64,000 nt of DNA from Klenkia brasiliensis (GCF_900100695.1 NZ_FNCF01000002.1:372001-436000), one strand, 5' to 3'; positions 44,103 through 55,610 are shown, numbered from the stretch's first letter. Notes: generated from the sequence alone by a model not told the origin. Made by a program: numbers and translations.

Positions 44103-45904
44103 GCACCCCCGCACCCGCCACCCACCACGAGCACGCAGGAGCAGCACGCATGGCGAGCACCACCACCGCCGACCGCGCGGCCGCACGCCCGGCCGAGGAG
44201 TCCCCGGTCGAGCAGCAGGGCCGGATGAGCCACCGGCAGATCCTCGAGGCCCTGTCCGGGCTGATGCTGGCGCTGTTCGTCGCCATGCTGTCCTCGACGG
44301 TCGTCTCCAACGCCCTGCCGACGATCATCACCGACCTGCGCGGGTCGCAGAGCCAGTACACCTGGGTGGTCACCGCCACCCTGCTGGCCAGCACGGCCTC
44401 CACCCCGATCTGGGGCAAGCTGTCGGACCTGATGAGCAAGAAGCTGCTCGTCCAGATCGCCATCGTGGTCTTCGTGACCGGCTCGGTGCTGGCCGGGTTG
44501 TCGCAGTCGGTGCCCATGCTGATCGGCTGGCGCGTGCTGCAGGGTCTGGGCCTGGGCGGTCTGCAGGCCCTGGTGCAGATCGCGATGGCCGCGATGATCA
44601 GCCCGCGCGAGCGCGGCCGGTACTCCGGTCTGCTGGGCGGCGTGATGGCCGTGGCCACCGTCGCCGGGCCGCTCATCGGCGGCCTGCTGGTGGACACCAG
44701 CTGGCTGGGCTGGCGGTGGTGCTTCTTCGTCGGCGTCCCCGTCGCCGTCGTCGCCCTGGTGCTGCTGCAGCGCACGCTGCACCTGCCCACCGTCAAGCGC
44801 ACCGTGCACATCGACTACCTGGGCGCGGCCTTCCTCACCGCCGGCGTCTCCCTGCTGCTGATCTGGGTGACCCTGGCCGGTGACAGCTTCGCCTGGCTGT
44901 CGCTGGACACCGCGCTGATGGTCGGCGGCGGCGTGCTCGCCGTCGTGGCCTTCCTGGTCACCGAGACCCGCGCGAAGGAGCCGATCGTCCCGCTGCGGTT
45001 GTTCCGCGAGCGCACCACGACGCTGGCGATCATCGCCTCGGTGGCCGTCGGCGTAGCGCTGTTCGGCTCCACGGTCTTCCTCGGCCAGTACCTGCAGATC
45101 TCGCGCGGCTACTCGCCGACCGCGGCCGGTCTGCTGACCATCCCCATGGTCGGCGGGCTGCTGGTCTCCTCCACCGTCTCGGGCATCCTGATCTCCCGCT
45201 ACGGCCGGTGGAAGGCCTACCTGGTCGCCGGGTCGGTGCTGGTCGCCGCCGGGTTCGGGCTGCTGTCGACGGTCGACCACACCACGAACATGGTGCTGCT
45301 GGGCGTCTTCCTCGCCGTCCTCGGCCTGGGCATCGGCATGACGATGCAGAACCTGGTCCTGGCGGTGCAGAACACCGTGGCCGCGACCGACCTGGGTGCG
45401 GCCAGCTCCGCGGTGGCCTTCTTCCGCAGCCTGGGCGGCACGATCGGCGTCTCGGTGCTGGGCGCCGTGCTCAGCGCCCGGGTCTCCACGCTGATCACGG
45501 CAGGGCTGCCCGCCGGGGCCGCAGCGCAGGCCAGCGGCGGGGACGTGGGCCTGGCGAACCTGGCCGACGCACCGGCCCCGGTGCAGGACCTCATCCGGGT
45601 GTCCTACGGCGACGCGACCGGCCGGATCTTCCTGGTGGCGGCGGTCCTGTCGGTGGTCACCGTGGTGTCCGTGCTGTTCATCAAGGAGGTCGCCCTGCGC
45701 ACCGAGAGCGGCGACGAGCGGGCCCGCGCCGAGCGCGGCGGTGCGCCGGCCCTGGTCGACAGCACCGTCGCGGTGGACCAGCAGCTGGCCGGCCGGCACG
45801 CCGTCGGCGGGCTGGATGCCCCCGAGCACCCGGTCCGGGCGACGGTCTTCCTCGACGAGGAGGAGCACGGCCGCCACGAGGCGCCGGTGCCCGCCGGTCG
45901 CTGA
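44099..45904 (+). CDS. DHA2-family (EmrB/QacA) drug:H+ antiporter
   Basis: A 601-aa transporter with 14 membrane helices. Motif A in the first cytoplasmic loop reads GKLSDLMSKKLLVQIAIVVF, motif B is LIGWRVLQGLGLGGLQALVQ, and motif C is GLLGGVMAVATVAGPLIGGL. It should expel hydrophobic or cationic compounds using the proton gradient. The C-terminal 80 residues are hydrophilic. The ATG overlaps the stop of the MarR gene; an internal ATG at 44150 with GCAGGAG upstream is an alternative start that removes 17 residues. Confidence 0.9.
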   Translation: MSTPAPATHHEHAGAARMASTTTADRAAARPAEESPVEQQGRMSHRQILEALSGLMLALFVAMLSSTVVSNALPTIITDLRGSQSQYTWVVTATLLASTASTPIWGKLSDLMSKKLLVQIAIVVFVTGSVLAGLSQSVPMLIGWRVLQGLGLGGLQALVQIAMAAMISPRERGRYSGLLGGVMAVATVAGPLIGGLLVDTSWLGWRWCFFVGVPVAVVALVLLQRTLHLPTVKRTVHIDYLGAAFLTAGVSLLLIWVTLAGDSFAWLSLDTALMVGGGVLAVVAFLVTETRAKEPIVPLRLFRERTTTLAIIASVAVGVALFGSTVFLGQYLQISRGYSPTAAGLLTIPMVGGLLVSSTVSGILISRYGRWKAYLVAGSVLVAAGFGLLSTVDHTTNMVLLGVFLAVLGLGIGMTMQNLVLAVQNTVAATDLGAASSAVAFFRSLGGTIGVSVLGAVLSARVSTLITAGLPAGAAAQASGGDVGLANLADAPAPVQDLIRVSYGDATGRIFLVAAVLSVVTVVSVLFIKEVALRTESGDERARAERGGAPALVDSTVAVDQQLAGRHAVGGLDAPEHPVRATVFLDEEEHGRHEAPVPAGR

Positions 45905-45919
45905 CCGACCCGCGACCCA

Positions 45920-45956
45920 GCAGGGCCCGCCCCCGGATCCCGGGGGCGGGCCCTGC
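45920..45956. terminator. Strong bidirectional hairpin
   Basis: Perfect 17-bp stem GCAGGGCCCGCCCCCGG with a three-base loop, between the efflux gene and the convergent Ser/Thr-rich gene. Confidence 0.75.
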
Positions 45957-45960
45957 GGCG

Positions 45961-46284
45961 TCAGGAGCTGCCGGAGCTCGCGTCGGCCCCGGAGCCCGAG
46001 GACGACGTGACGCCGGACCCGGCGGAGAGGCCCGGGTCGGAGCCGGTGGAGGACGAGCCGGTGGACGAGTCGCCGGACGTGCTGGACGTCGAGCCGGACG
46101 TGGCGGACGTCGTCCCGCTCGTGGACTCGGCGGTCGTCGCGGTGCCGGTGCCGGTGCCGGTGTCGGCCAGGGCGACCGTGGCGGCGCCGGTGCCGGCCAT
46201 CACCGCGGCGGCCACACCGGCGGTGGCGATCCGCAGGCGCAGCGTGCCGCGCCGGCGTGCTTCGAACGGGGTCTCGGGCTCCAT
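45961..46284 (-). CDS. Ser/Thr/Gly-rich membrane-anchored small protein
   Basis: A 107-aa protein: a basic N-terminus (EARRRGTLRLRIATAG), one helix or signal sequence (VAAAVMAGTGAATVALA) and a tail of about 65 residues made almost only of Ser, Thr, Gly and Ala with repeated STSG-like units. The tail is likely disordered and exposed, possibly glycosylated. I recognise no family. It resembles in plan the DDATP-repeat peptide at 21263 (signal plus low-complexity tail) but not in sequence. Confidence 0.55.
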   Translation of the reverse strand: MEPETPFEARRRGTLRLRIATAGVAAAVMAGTGAATVALADTGTGTGTATTAESTSGTTSATSGSTSSTSGDSSTGSSSTGSDPGLSAGSGVTSSSGSGADASSGSS

Positions 46285-46341
46285 GGCGACGACGGTGCCC
46301 GGGGTGGCCGTGCACCGGCTGTGCGGCGGCTGGGGAACGCA

Positions 46342-46377
46342 GCAGGGCCCCCTCCCGCGGACGGGTGGGGGCCCTGC
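46342..46377 (-). terminator. Hairpin terminator after osmC
   Basis: GCAGGGCCCCCTCCCG and CGGGTGGGGGCCCTGC pair with one mismatch across a four-base loop, just downstream of the osmC stop. Confidence 0.68.
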
Positions 46378-46393
46378 GCTGGTGCGGGGTGGG

Positions 46394-46837
46394 TCAGGAG
46401 ACGAGCGCGGCGTCCAGCGTGATGTCGACGCCGGTCAGCGCCTTGCTCACCGGGCAGCCGGCCTTGGCGTCCTCGGCGGCCTGCTTGAAGCCGGCCTCGT
46501 CCAGGCCGCTGACCTCACCGCGGACGGTGAGCTTGATGCCGGTCAGCTTGAACCCGCCGTTGGCGGAGTCCGGGCCGAGCGAGACGTCGGCGGAGACCTC
46601 GAGGCTCTCCGGGGTGCCGCCGGCCTGCGCGATCAGGGCGGAGAACTGCATCGCGTAGCAGGCCGAGTGGGCCGCCGCGATGAGCTCCTCGGGGGAGGTG
46701 GTGCCACCGGCCTCGTCGGCCGCGCGCTTGGGGAAGGACACGTCGTAGGTGCCGACCTTCGAGCTGCTGAGCTCGACCTGGCCGGAGCCCTCCTCGAGGG
46801 TGCCGTTCCAGGCGGTGCGTGCGGTGCGAGTGGGCAT
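46394..46837 (-). CDS. osmC: OsmC-family peroxiredoxin
   Basis: A 147-aa thiol peroxidase. Both conserved cysteines are present: Cys60 in AAHSACYAMQFS (peroxidatic) and Cys128 in AGCPVSKAL (resolving). The N-terminal ARTAWNGTLEEGSGQVEL is typical of OsmC rather than Ohr. It reduces organic hydroperoxides. ATG with AAGGAG upstream; the longer open frame to 46894 is rejected. It sits 61 bp after the OhrR-like regulator in the same direction and is its probable target. Confidence 0.9.
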   Translation of the reverse strand: MPTRTARTAWNGTLEEGSGQVELSSSKVGTYDVSFPKRAADEAGGTTSPEELIAAAHSACYAMQFSALIAQAGGTPESLEVSADVSLGPDSANGGFKLTGIKLTVRGEVSGLDEAGFKQAAEDAKAGCPVSKALTGVDITLDAALVS

Positions 46838-46898
46838 GAGCGCTCCTTCGTCGTCTGGCCGCCGCTCTTCGACGGGCCGTTCGATCGCGCACAACCGA

Positions 46899-47360
46899 TC
46901 AGTTCGGTGAACTGTTCCCGTCCGACGAGACGCGGTCCGTGAGGCTCCGCAGCTCGCCCTTCAGGTGGTCGAACTCGGCGATCGTCATGCCCAGTGCCCC
47001 GATCATGTCGCGTGACACCTCGACCGCCTGGCTCTCCAGCTCGCGGCCGGCCGCGGTGAGCTGGATGGACACCGAGCGCTCGTCGTCGACGCGGCGGTGG
47101 CGGGTGACCAGGCCGGCCGCGGTGAGGCGCTTGAGCAGCGGGGACAGCGTGCCGGAGTCCAGCGCCAGACGGCTGCCGAGCTGGCCGACGGTCTGGCCGT
47201 CCTCCTCCCACAGCAGCATCATGACCAGGTACTGGGGATAGGTGAGCCCCATCTTGTCCAGCATGGGGCGGTAGCGGGCGGTGACCGCCCGCGAGGCTGC
47301 GTAGAGGGCGAAGCACAGCTGGTCGTCCAGCTCGACGCTGGGCTGTGGGGTGTCCGGCAT
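46899..47360 (-). CDS. OhrR-like MarR-family peroxide sensor
   Basis: A 153-aa MarR regulator of the OhrR type. Cys16 in DDQLCFALYAASRAV is the redox-sensing cysteine whose oxidation releases DNA. YPQYLVMMLLWEEDGQTVGQ and LDSGTLSPLLKRLTAAGLVT are the hallmark OhrR segments. It controls organic-peroxide defence, here the adjacent osmC. A perfect 15-bp inverted repeat, CAGTTCGGTGAACTG, at 46900-46914 overlaps its stop codon and could be part of the osmC control region. Confidence 0.88.
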   Translation of the reverse strand: MPDTPQPSVELDDQLCFALYAASRAVTARYRPMLDKMGLTYPQYLVMMLLWEEDGQTVGQLGSRLALDSGTLSPLLKRLTAAGLVTRHRRVDDERSVSIQLTAAGRELESQAVEVSRDMIGALGMTIAEFDHLKGELRSLTDRVSSDGNSSPN

Positions 47361-47422
47361 TCCACAAGCTTAGGGGGCGCAATGCAACCTCGTGATCCGG
47401 GCGGTCTCGTTGCGCCTTCCGG

Positions 47423-47443
47423 GTTGAGCGGAACAGACTCAAC
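47423..47443. promoter_or_regulatory. HAIR operator (HspR) upstream of clpB
   Basis: GTTGAGC-N7-ACTCAAC, a close match to the HspR consensus with exact spacing, 55 bp before the clpB start. It ties clpB to the hspR gene in the same window. Confidence 0.75.
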
Positions 47444-47497
47444 TCTGCGATCGTTGTCCCCGGCGACACCCTCCGACGGAAGGACCCCATCCCGACC

Positions 47498-50131
<2,634 letters not shown>

Positions 50132-50145
50132 CCTGCGGGCCGACC

Positions 50146-50184
50146 GACGGCGCCCACCGACCCACCCGGTCGGTGGGCGCCGTC
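50146..50184 (+). terminator. Hairpin terminator after clpB
   Basis: Perfect 17-bp stem GACGGCGCCCACCGACC with a five-base loop, 14 bp after the clpB stop. Confidence 0.75.
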
Positions 50185-50263
50185 GTGTTCCGGGTCGCCG
50201 GAGTCCGGGGCAGCCGTCATGATCTTCCCGCCCGGGTGCGCCGGGCCCGACGGAGGAGGACGC

Positions 50264-51004
50264 ATGACGTCAGGACAGAACCCCGGCGAGTGGGGCCAGC
50301 CCGGACAGGGTCAGCCGCCGCAGGGTCAGCCGTACGGCCAGCAGCCCGGCTACCAGCAGGGGCAGCCGGGCCAGGGCCAGCAGCCCGGCTACCAGCAGGG
50401 CTACGGCCAGCAGCCCGGGTACCAGCAGGGCTACGGCCAGCAGCCCGGGTACCAGCAGGGGTACGGCCAGCAGGGGTACGGCCAGCAGCCCGGCGGCTAC
50501 CCGGCCGCGCCGAACGCCGGCTGGGGGCCGCAGGGGCCTGGCGGTCCCGCGCCGGCCCGGCCGTCGACGGTCACCAACGGCGTCTACGCCTTCGTCGCGG
50601 CCACGGTCCTCGGGCTCATCGGGTCGATCGTGACCTTCCTGAACCTCGACACGATCCTGGACAACGCCTACCGCGACGCCGGCATCGACCCGAACTCGGT
50701 GGACGCCTCGCTGTCGGGGGTGAGCAACGGCGCCGCCACCGGGGCCGCCGTCTTCGGACTCATCCTGTTCGCCGCCTACTGCGCGGTCATCTGGTTCGCC
50801 TACCAGGGCAAGAACTGGGCGCGGATCGTGCTGTTCGTGCTCGGTGGGCTCAGCCTGATCGGCGGGATCGTCGGCATCGGTGGGAACGGGATCGCCATCC
50901 TGACGATCCTGAACATCCTGCAGCTGATCCTCACCGCGGCCGGCATCTTCTTCCTGGCCCAGAAGGCGTCCAGCCAGTGGTACGCCGCCATGAAGGGTCG
51001 CTGA
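50264..51004 (+). CDS. Four-helix membrane protein with Gln/Tyr/Gly/Pro repeat N-terminus (paralogue A)
   Basis: A 246-aa protein. Residues 1-100 are low-complexity repeats such as [10 protein letters not shown], disordered and cytoplasmic. Four membrane helices follow ([77 protein letters not shown]). The conserved K-N-W-A-R-I segment before helix 3 recurs in the next gene. ATG with GGAGGA upstream. The function is unknown; repeat-rich heads of this sort often mediate clustering at the membrane. Confidence 0.72.
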   Translation: MTSGQNPGEWGQPGQGQPPQGQPYGQQPGYQQGQPGQGQQPGYQQGYGQQPGYQQGYGQQPGYQQGYGQQGYGQQPGGYPAAPNAGWGPQGPGGPAPARPSTVTNGVYAFVAATVLGLIGSIVTFLNLDTILDNAYRDAGIDPNSVDASLSGVSNGAATGAAVFGLILFAAYCAVIWFAYQGKNWARIVLFVLGGLSLIGGIVGIGGNGIAILTILNILQLILTAAGIFFLAQKASSQWYAAMKGR

Positions 51005-51017
51005 CCACCACCTGACC

Positions 51018-51052
51018 GGGGCCGTCGTCCACCTCCCGTGGGCGGCGGCCCC
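51018..51052 (+). terminator. Hairpin between paralogues A and B
   Basis: GGGGCCGTCGTCCAC and GTGGGCGGCGGCCCC pair with two wobbles across a five-base loop, 14 bp after the stop of the first paralogue. Confidence 0.58.
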
Positions 51053-51092
51053 GCGCCGTCCGCCGTCGAGCGAGCAGCACGAGGAGAGCACG

Positions 51093-51713
51093 ATGACCGG
51101 CTACGGCCCGCCGCCCGGCTACGGACCCCCGCCCGGGTACGGCCCTCCGCCCGGCTACGGACCCCCGCCCGGGTACGGCCCGCCGCCGGGCTACCCGTTC
51201 GGCCCGCCGCGGCCGGTCCCGCCGCCGATGGCCCGCCCGGCCGTCGTCACCGCGGGCGTGGCCGGGTTCGTCGCCGCCGCCCTCGTCGGCCTGGTCAGCT
51301 CGGTGGTCGTGCTGGCCAACCGCGACGCCTACGTCGAGCAGGCCCTGCGCGACGCCGGGCTCAGCGGCACCGGGTTCGACTCCGGGTTCGGCGAGGCCTT
51401 CATCGGCAGCGTCAGCACCGCGGCGACCACCGCCGCGGCGGTCGTCGCACTGCTGGGCGTCGCGCTCTACGCGACCATGGCCGCCTTCGCCCGGCAGGGC
51501 CACAACTGGGCCCGCATCGTGCTGTGGGTGCTCGCCGGCCTGGGGCTGCTCGGCCTGGTCGGCGCCCTGCAGGCACCGCTGGTCGCGGTCACCGTGCTCG
51601 GCCTGCTGCAGGTCGCCCTGCTGGCCGCCGGGTCGGTGCTGCTGGCGCTCGGCCCGGCGAACGCCTGGTACCGGGTCCGCGGGCTGCGCCGCTCGGCGAA
51701 CCTGCCCGGCTGA
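51093..51713 (+). CDS. Four-helix membrane protein with Gly/Tyr/Pro repeat N-terminus (paralogue B)
   Basis: A 206-aa protein of the same plan as the preceding gene: an N-terminal repeat of the unit GYGPPP (five times), then four helices. The segment GHNWARIVLWVLAGLGLLGL aligns with [19 protein letters not shown] of paralogue A, and AYVEQALRDAGL aligns with NAYRDAGI. The pair arose by tandem duplication followed by divergence of the repeat. ATG with GAGGAG upstream. Function unknown. Confidence 0.72.
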   Translation: MTGYGPPPGYGPPPGYGPPPGYGPPPGYGPPPGYPFGPPRPVPPPMARPAVVTAGVAGFVAAALVGLVSSVVVLANRDAYVEQALRDAGLSGTGFDSGFGEAFIGSVSTAATTAAAVVALLGVALYATMAAFARQGHNWARIVLWVLAGLGLLGLVGALQAPLVAVTVLGLLQVALLAAGSVLLALGPANAWYRVRGLRRSANLPG

Positions 51714-51716
51714 CCG

Positions 51717-52151
51717 TCAGCCCGCCCGGGTGGGCAGCCACTCCCGGGTCGCCCGGGCCAGCAGGCTGGCCACCGCCGCCACGCACAGCACCAGCACCAG
51801 CAGCGAGGAGATCGTCGTCCCGCCGGCGGTCAGCGACGACAGCACGGTGCGCAGGGCGATGAACAGCCCGACCGCCACACCGGTCCAGCGCGCCCAGCTG
51901 CGGCGGCGCAGCAGGAACACCGCGGCCAGCCCGGCCAGCAGGCCCAGCACCAGGTACAGCACCTGGCCCAGCACCAGGCTCCGGGTGACCGCGGCGCGGT
52001 CGAGGTCCGGCTGGGCCGCCAGGTACTGGTCGACCACGGTGTCGCGACCCACCAGGGTGAGCGCGGTGCTCGCGACGAGCAGCACCCCGACGGCGAGCAG
52101 GGTGCCGGCGGCCACCCGCACCGACGGGGGAGGGGGCGCGGCGGAGGTCAC
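51717..52151 (-). CDS. Four-helix membrane protein without repeat head (paralogue C, inverted)
   Basis: A 144-aa protein with four membrane helices and only a short Pro-rich head. RSWARWTGVAVGLFIALRTV occupies the same place as the WARI segment of paralogues A and B, and DQYLAAQPDLDRAAV matches their loop 1 in position. It lies three bases from the stop of paralogue B in the opposite orientation. Probably a diverged relative. It starts with GTG. Function unknown. Confidence 0.65.
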   Translation of the reverse strand: MTSAAPPPPSVRVAAGTLLAVGVLLVASTALTLVGRDTVVDQYLAAQPDLDRAAVTRSLVLGQVLYLVLGLLAGLAAVFLLRRRSWARWTGVAVGLFIALRTVLSSLTAGGTTISSLLVLVLCVAAVASLLARATREWLPTRAG

Positions 52152-52248
52152 CGGCCCACCCTGGCACGGCGTGCACCGCGTCCAGGTGCCGGATGCCCGA
52201 CACTGGTCCAGGCCCGAGCACGCTCACCGGACACCTGGAGCCCCGACC

Positions 52249-52887
52249 ATGACCAGCACCCGCCCCGCGCGCGGCGCCCTGATCTCGGCCGCCGTCGCCC
52301 TCGTCGCCGTGCTGTCCGGCTGCTCCTCCGACGACGGCGGCGGCACCGCCGCCGCCAGCAGCGCCACCGCCACCTCCGCGCCGTCGACGGCGCCCTCGAC
52401 CGACCCCGTCGGCGCCGGCTGCGCGCAGCTGCCCGCCGACGCCCTGGCCGCGCTGGCCACCCAGCCGGTCGGCTCCGCCCTGCCCGGCGTGCCGCTGCTG
52501 AGCACGCTGGCCACCGCGGTCGGTGCCGCGAACCTGACCTCGGCGCTGGACGCGCAGAGCGGGATCACGGTCTTCGCGCCGGTCGACGCCGCCTTCGGCG
52601 CCGTCCCCGCCGACCAGACCAACGCCCTGCTGGCCGACCTGCCCCGGCTGACGTCGGTGCTGCAGCACCACGTGGTCAGCGGCCGGCTCTCGCCCGACCA
52701 GGTGGTCGGGGACCACACGACGCTGCTCGGGGACACCGTCACGGTGACCGGCTCGGCCGACGCCCCCGTCGTCTCCGCCGACCAGACGCTGCTCGGCGCG
52801 GCCGACGCGACGGTCGTCTGCGGCAACGTGCAGACCGCGAACGCGACCCTGTACCTGGTCGACCAGGTGCTCGCCCCCCAGGCCTGA
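52249..52887 (+). CDS. Fasciclin-domain lipoprotein
   Basis: A 212-aa exported lipoprotein. The lipobox is VLSGC with Cys25, followed by a Ser/Thr/Ala linker and one fasciclin (FAS1) domain from about residue 60, with GITVFAPVDAAFGAVP (H1 region), LQHHVVSGRL and TLYLVDQVL (H2 region). It resembles the mycobacterial MPT70/MPT83 type and probably contributes to cell-surface adhesion or the matrix. ATG with CTGGAG upstream. It is monocistronic, with pyrE 35 bp downstream. Confidence 0.88.
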   Translation: MTSTRPARGALISAAVALVAVLSGCSSDDGGGTAAASSATATSAPSTAPSTDPVGAGCAQLPADALAALATQPVGSALPGVPLLSTLATAVGAANLTSALDAQSGITVFAPVDAAFGAVPADQTNALLADLPRLTSVLQHHVVSGRLSPDQVVGDHTTLLGDTVTVTGSADAPVVSADQTLLGAADATVVCGNVQTANATLYLVDQVLAPQA

Positions 52888-52922
52888 GCGGGCCGGTCGC
52901 CGTCCTGCGTAGGGTCGGCCGC

Positions 52923-53477
52923 ATGACGGCGCCGACCTCGCACCCCGACCGGACCCGGCTGCTGGAGCTGATCACCGACCTCGCCGTCGTGCACGGGAAG
53001 GTGACGCTCTCCTCGGGCCGGGAGGCCGACTGGTACATCGACCTGCGCCGGCTGACCCTGCACCACGAGGGCGCCCCGCTGGTCGGCCGGGTGATGCGGC
53101 AGCTGACCGGCGACCTGCGCTACGACGTCGTCGGCGGGCTCACCCTGGGCGCCGACCCGGTGGCCACGGCGATGCTGCACGCCGCCGGCGACGGCGAGGG
53201 CTTCCTGGACGCCTGCGTGGTGCGCAAGCAGGGCAAGGCGCACGGCCTGCAGCGGCGGATCGAAGGGCCGGACGTCGCCGGCCGGACCGTGCTGGTGGTC
53301 GAGGACGTCTCCACCACCGGCAGCAGCCCCTTGACCGCGGCCGAGGCGCTGACCGAGGCCGGCGCCGAGGTCATCGGGGTGGCCGTCATCGTCGACCGGG
53401 GCGCCCGGGCCGCCGTCGAGGCCGCCGGCTACGAATACCGCGCCGCGTTCTCCCTCGAGGACCTTGGGCTGAGCTGA
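52923..53477 (+). CDS. pyrE: Orotate phosphoribosyltransferase
   Basis: A 184-aa enzyme making OMP from orotate and PRPP in pyrimidine synthesis. The PRPP-binding motif is VLVVEDVSTTGSS, and the N-terminal VTLSSGREADWYIDLR binds orotate. Length and motifs fit the family. It is not in a pyr operon here; such isolation is usual in actinobacteria. Its stop is immediately followed by the convergent DedA gene. Confidence 0.94.
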   Translation: MTAPTSHPDRTRLLELITDLAVVHGKVTLSSGREADWYIDLRRLTLHHEGAPLVGRVMRQLTGDLRYDVVGGLTLGADPVATAMLHAAGDGEGFLDACVVRKQGKAHGLQRRIEGPDVAGRTVLVVEDVSTTGSSPLTAAEALTEAGAEVIGVAVIVDRGARAAVEAAGYEYRAAFSLEDLGLS

Positions 53478-54089
53478 TCAGGCGGGGCGGCCGCTGCGGC
53501 GGCCGCGCACGACCTCGATGACCACGGGGACGAGCGACAGCGCGACGACGCCGAGGATGAACAGCTCGACGTGGTCGCGGACGACGGAGACCTGGCCGAG
53601 GAAGTAGCCCAGCAGCGTCACCCCGGCCGCCCACAGCACCCCGCCGAGCACCGACCAGACCACGTAGCGGCGGACGTCCATGCGCGAGACACCGGCCATG
53701 ACGGTGGCGAAGGTGCGCACGATGGGCACGAACCGGGCCAGCAGGATCGTCCGGTTGCCGTTGCGGTCGAAGAAGGCCTGCGCCCGGTGCACGTGCTCGA
53801 CCTTGAACAGCCGGCTGTCGGGTTTGTTGAACACCGCGGGGCCCACCCGGCGGCCGATCCAGTAGCCGACCAGGTTGCCGGCGATCGCGGCGAGGGGCAG
53901 CGCGACCAGCAGCACCCACAGCGGCACGGTGAGCACCCCGCTGGCGACCAGCAGACCCGCGGTGAACAGCAGCGAGTCGCCGGGCAGGAAGAACCCGATC
54001 AGCAGACCGCACTCGGCGAACAGGATCACCATGATCCCGATCAGCCCGAAGGTGTTGATCAGGTGCGTCGGGTCCAGGAAGGAGCTCAC
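53478..54089 (-). CDS. DedA-family membrane protein
   Basis: A 203-aa membrane protein of the DedA/SNARE-associated family with about five helices. The re-entrant-loop motif ECGLLIGFFLPGDSLLFTAG and the RFVPIVRTFATVMAGVSRM motif with its functional Arg residues are intact. Members act in lipid-carrier or phospholipid flipping and membrane homeostasis. The GTG start is 81 bp from the divergent glycolate-oxidase-like gene. Confidence 0.9.
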   Translation of the reverse strand: MSSFLDPTHLINTFGLIGIMVILFAECGLLIGFFLPGDSLLFTAGLLVASGVLTVPLWVLLVALPLAAIAGNLVGYWIGRRVGPAVFNKPDSRLFKVEHVHRAQAFFDRNGNRTILLARFVPIVRTFATVMAGVSRMDVRRYVVWSVLGGVLWAAGVTLLGYFLGQVSVVRDHVELFILGVVALSLVPVVIEVVRGRRSGRPA

Positions 54090-54169
54090 GGCGCGGGACC
54101 GTACGTGCGCCGCCTGTGAAGCAGCTGGACGCGCTGGGGTGTGTCGGCACCAGGTCGTACCGTGGCCCC

Positions 54170-55591
54170 GTGACCGCCACCACAGCGACGACGACGTCGC
54201 CGGACGCCGCCACCCCCGACTGGCTCGCGGAGCTCACCGCCGCGCTGGGCAGGGACAGCGTGCTCACCGACCCCGACGTCACCGCCTCCTACGCCCGCGA
54301 CCAGGCCATGCTGGCCCCGGCCGGCACCCCGGCCGCGGTGGTGCTGCCGCGCACCACCGCCGAGGTCTCGGCGGTGATGCAGATCGCCTCCGCGCACGGC
54401 GTACCGGTGGTGCCGCGCGGCGCCGGCTCGGGGCTGGCCGGGGCGGCCAACGCCGTGGACGGCGCGATCACCCTGGTCATGACGCGCATGGACGAGGTGC
54501 TGGAGGTGTCCACCGCCGACCGGCTGGCCGTGGTGCAGCCCGGCGTGGTGAACAAGGCGCTGCGCGACGAGGTCGCCCGGCACGGGCTGTTCTACCCGCC
54601 GGACCCGTCGTCCTACGACTGGTGCACGATCGGCGGCAACCTGGCCAACAACTCCGGCGGCCTGTGCTGCGTGAAGTACGGCGTCACCACCGACTACGTG
54701 CTCGGCATGGAGGTCGTGCTCGCCGACGGCCGGGTGCTGCGCACCGGCCGGCGCACGGTCAAGGGCGTGGCCGGCTACGACCTGCCCAAGCTCTTCGTCG
54801 GCTCCGAGGGCACGCTCGGCGTCATCACCGAGGCCACGCTCTCGCTGCGCCCGGCCCCGCGCACCCCGGTCACCCTGGTCGCCACGTTCTCCAGCACCGC
54901 GCAGACCGGCCAGGTCGTGGAGGCCGCGGTGAGCTGCGGCGTCGTCCCCAGCCTCATGGAGGTCATGGACCGCACCTGCATCCGGGCCGTGGACGACATG
55001 CTCAAGGCCGACCTCGACCGCGACGCGCACGCGCTGCTGGTCTCGCAGTCCGACGCCGGCGGTGAGGCCGCCGTCGCCGAGATGGAGGTGCTCGCCGAGC
55101 TGTGCCGGGACGCGGGGTGCGACCTGGTGCACGTCACCGACGACGCCGCCGAGGGCGACCTGCTGCTGGCCGCCCGCCGGATGGCCCTGCCGGCGCTGGA
55201 GCAGCTGGGCACCACCCTGATCGACGACGTCGCCGTCCCCCGGTCGCGGATCGCCGCGTTCCTCGACGGCTGCGACGCGGTCGCCCGCGGGCGCGGGCTG
55301 GTCATCGGGGTCGTCGGGCACGCCGGCGACGGCAACATGCACCCGACCATCTGCTTCGACCCCACCGACGCCGAGCAGGCCGAGCGCGCCCACCGCGCCT
55401 TCGACGACATCCTCGAGCTCGGGCTCGCGATGGGCGGCACCATCACCGGCGAGCACGGCGTGGGCAACCTGAAGTCGGAGTGGCTGGAGCGCGAGATCGG
55501 GCCGGTGTCGCTGGACGTGCACCGCTCCATCAAGCGGGCGCTGGACCCCGACGGCCTGCTCAACCCCGGGAAGATGTTCAGCGCGGGCTGA
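54170..55591 (+). CDS. FAD-linked oxidase, GlcD-like
   Basis: A 473-aa flavoprotein. The PCMH-type FAD domain is at residues about 45-225 (VVPRGAGSGLAGAANAVDGA, then DWCTIGGNLANNSGGLCC). The FAD-oxidase C-domain ends with GTITGEHGVGNLKSEWL, which carries the substrate-binding residues of glycolate and D-lactate dehydrogenases. It probably oxidises a 2-hydroxyacid and passes electrons to quinone or an Fe-S partner. No GlcE or GlcF gene is adjacent. GTG start; upstream codons in the frame look non-coding. Confidence 0.88.
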   Translation: MTATTATTTSPDAATPDWLAELTAALGRDSVLTDPDVTASYARDQAMLAPAGTPAAVVLPRTTAEVSAVMQIASAHGVPVVPRGAGSGLAGAANAVDGAITLVMTRMDEVLEVSTADRLAVVQPGVVNKALRDEVARHGLFYPPDPSSYDWCTIGGNLANNSGGLCCVKYGVTTDYVLGMEVVLADGRVLRTGRRTVKGVAGYDLPKLFVGSEGTLGVITEATLSLRPAPRTPVTLVATFSSTAQTGQVVEAAVSCGVVPSLMEVMDRTCIRAVDDMLKADLDRDAHALLVSQSDAGGEAAVAEMEVLAELCRDAGCDLVHVTDDAAEGDLLLAARRMALPALEQLGTTLIDDVAVPRSRIAAFLDGCDAVARGRGLVIGVVGHAGDGNMHPTICFDPTDAEQAERAHRAFDDILELGLAMGGTITGEHGVGNLKSEWLEREIGPVSLDVHRSIKRALDPDGLLNPGKMFSAG

Positions 55592-55610
55592 GCGGGGGCA
55601 CCAGCGGACG

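Noticed and set aside
46900-46914. CAGTTCGGTGAACTG palindrome as a definite OhrR operator
   Set aside because: It is perfect but overlaps the regulator's own stop codon, 63 bp from osmC, and does not resemble an operator sequence I can vouch for; kept only as a remark.
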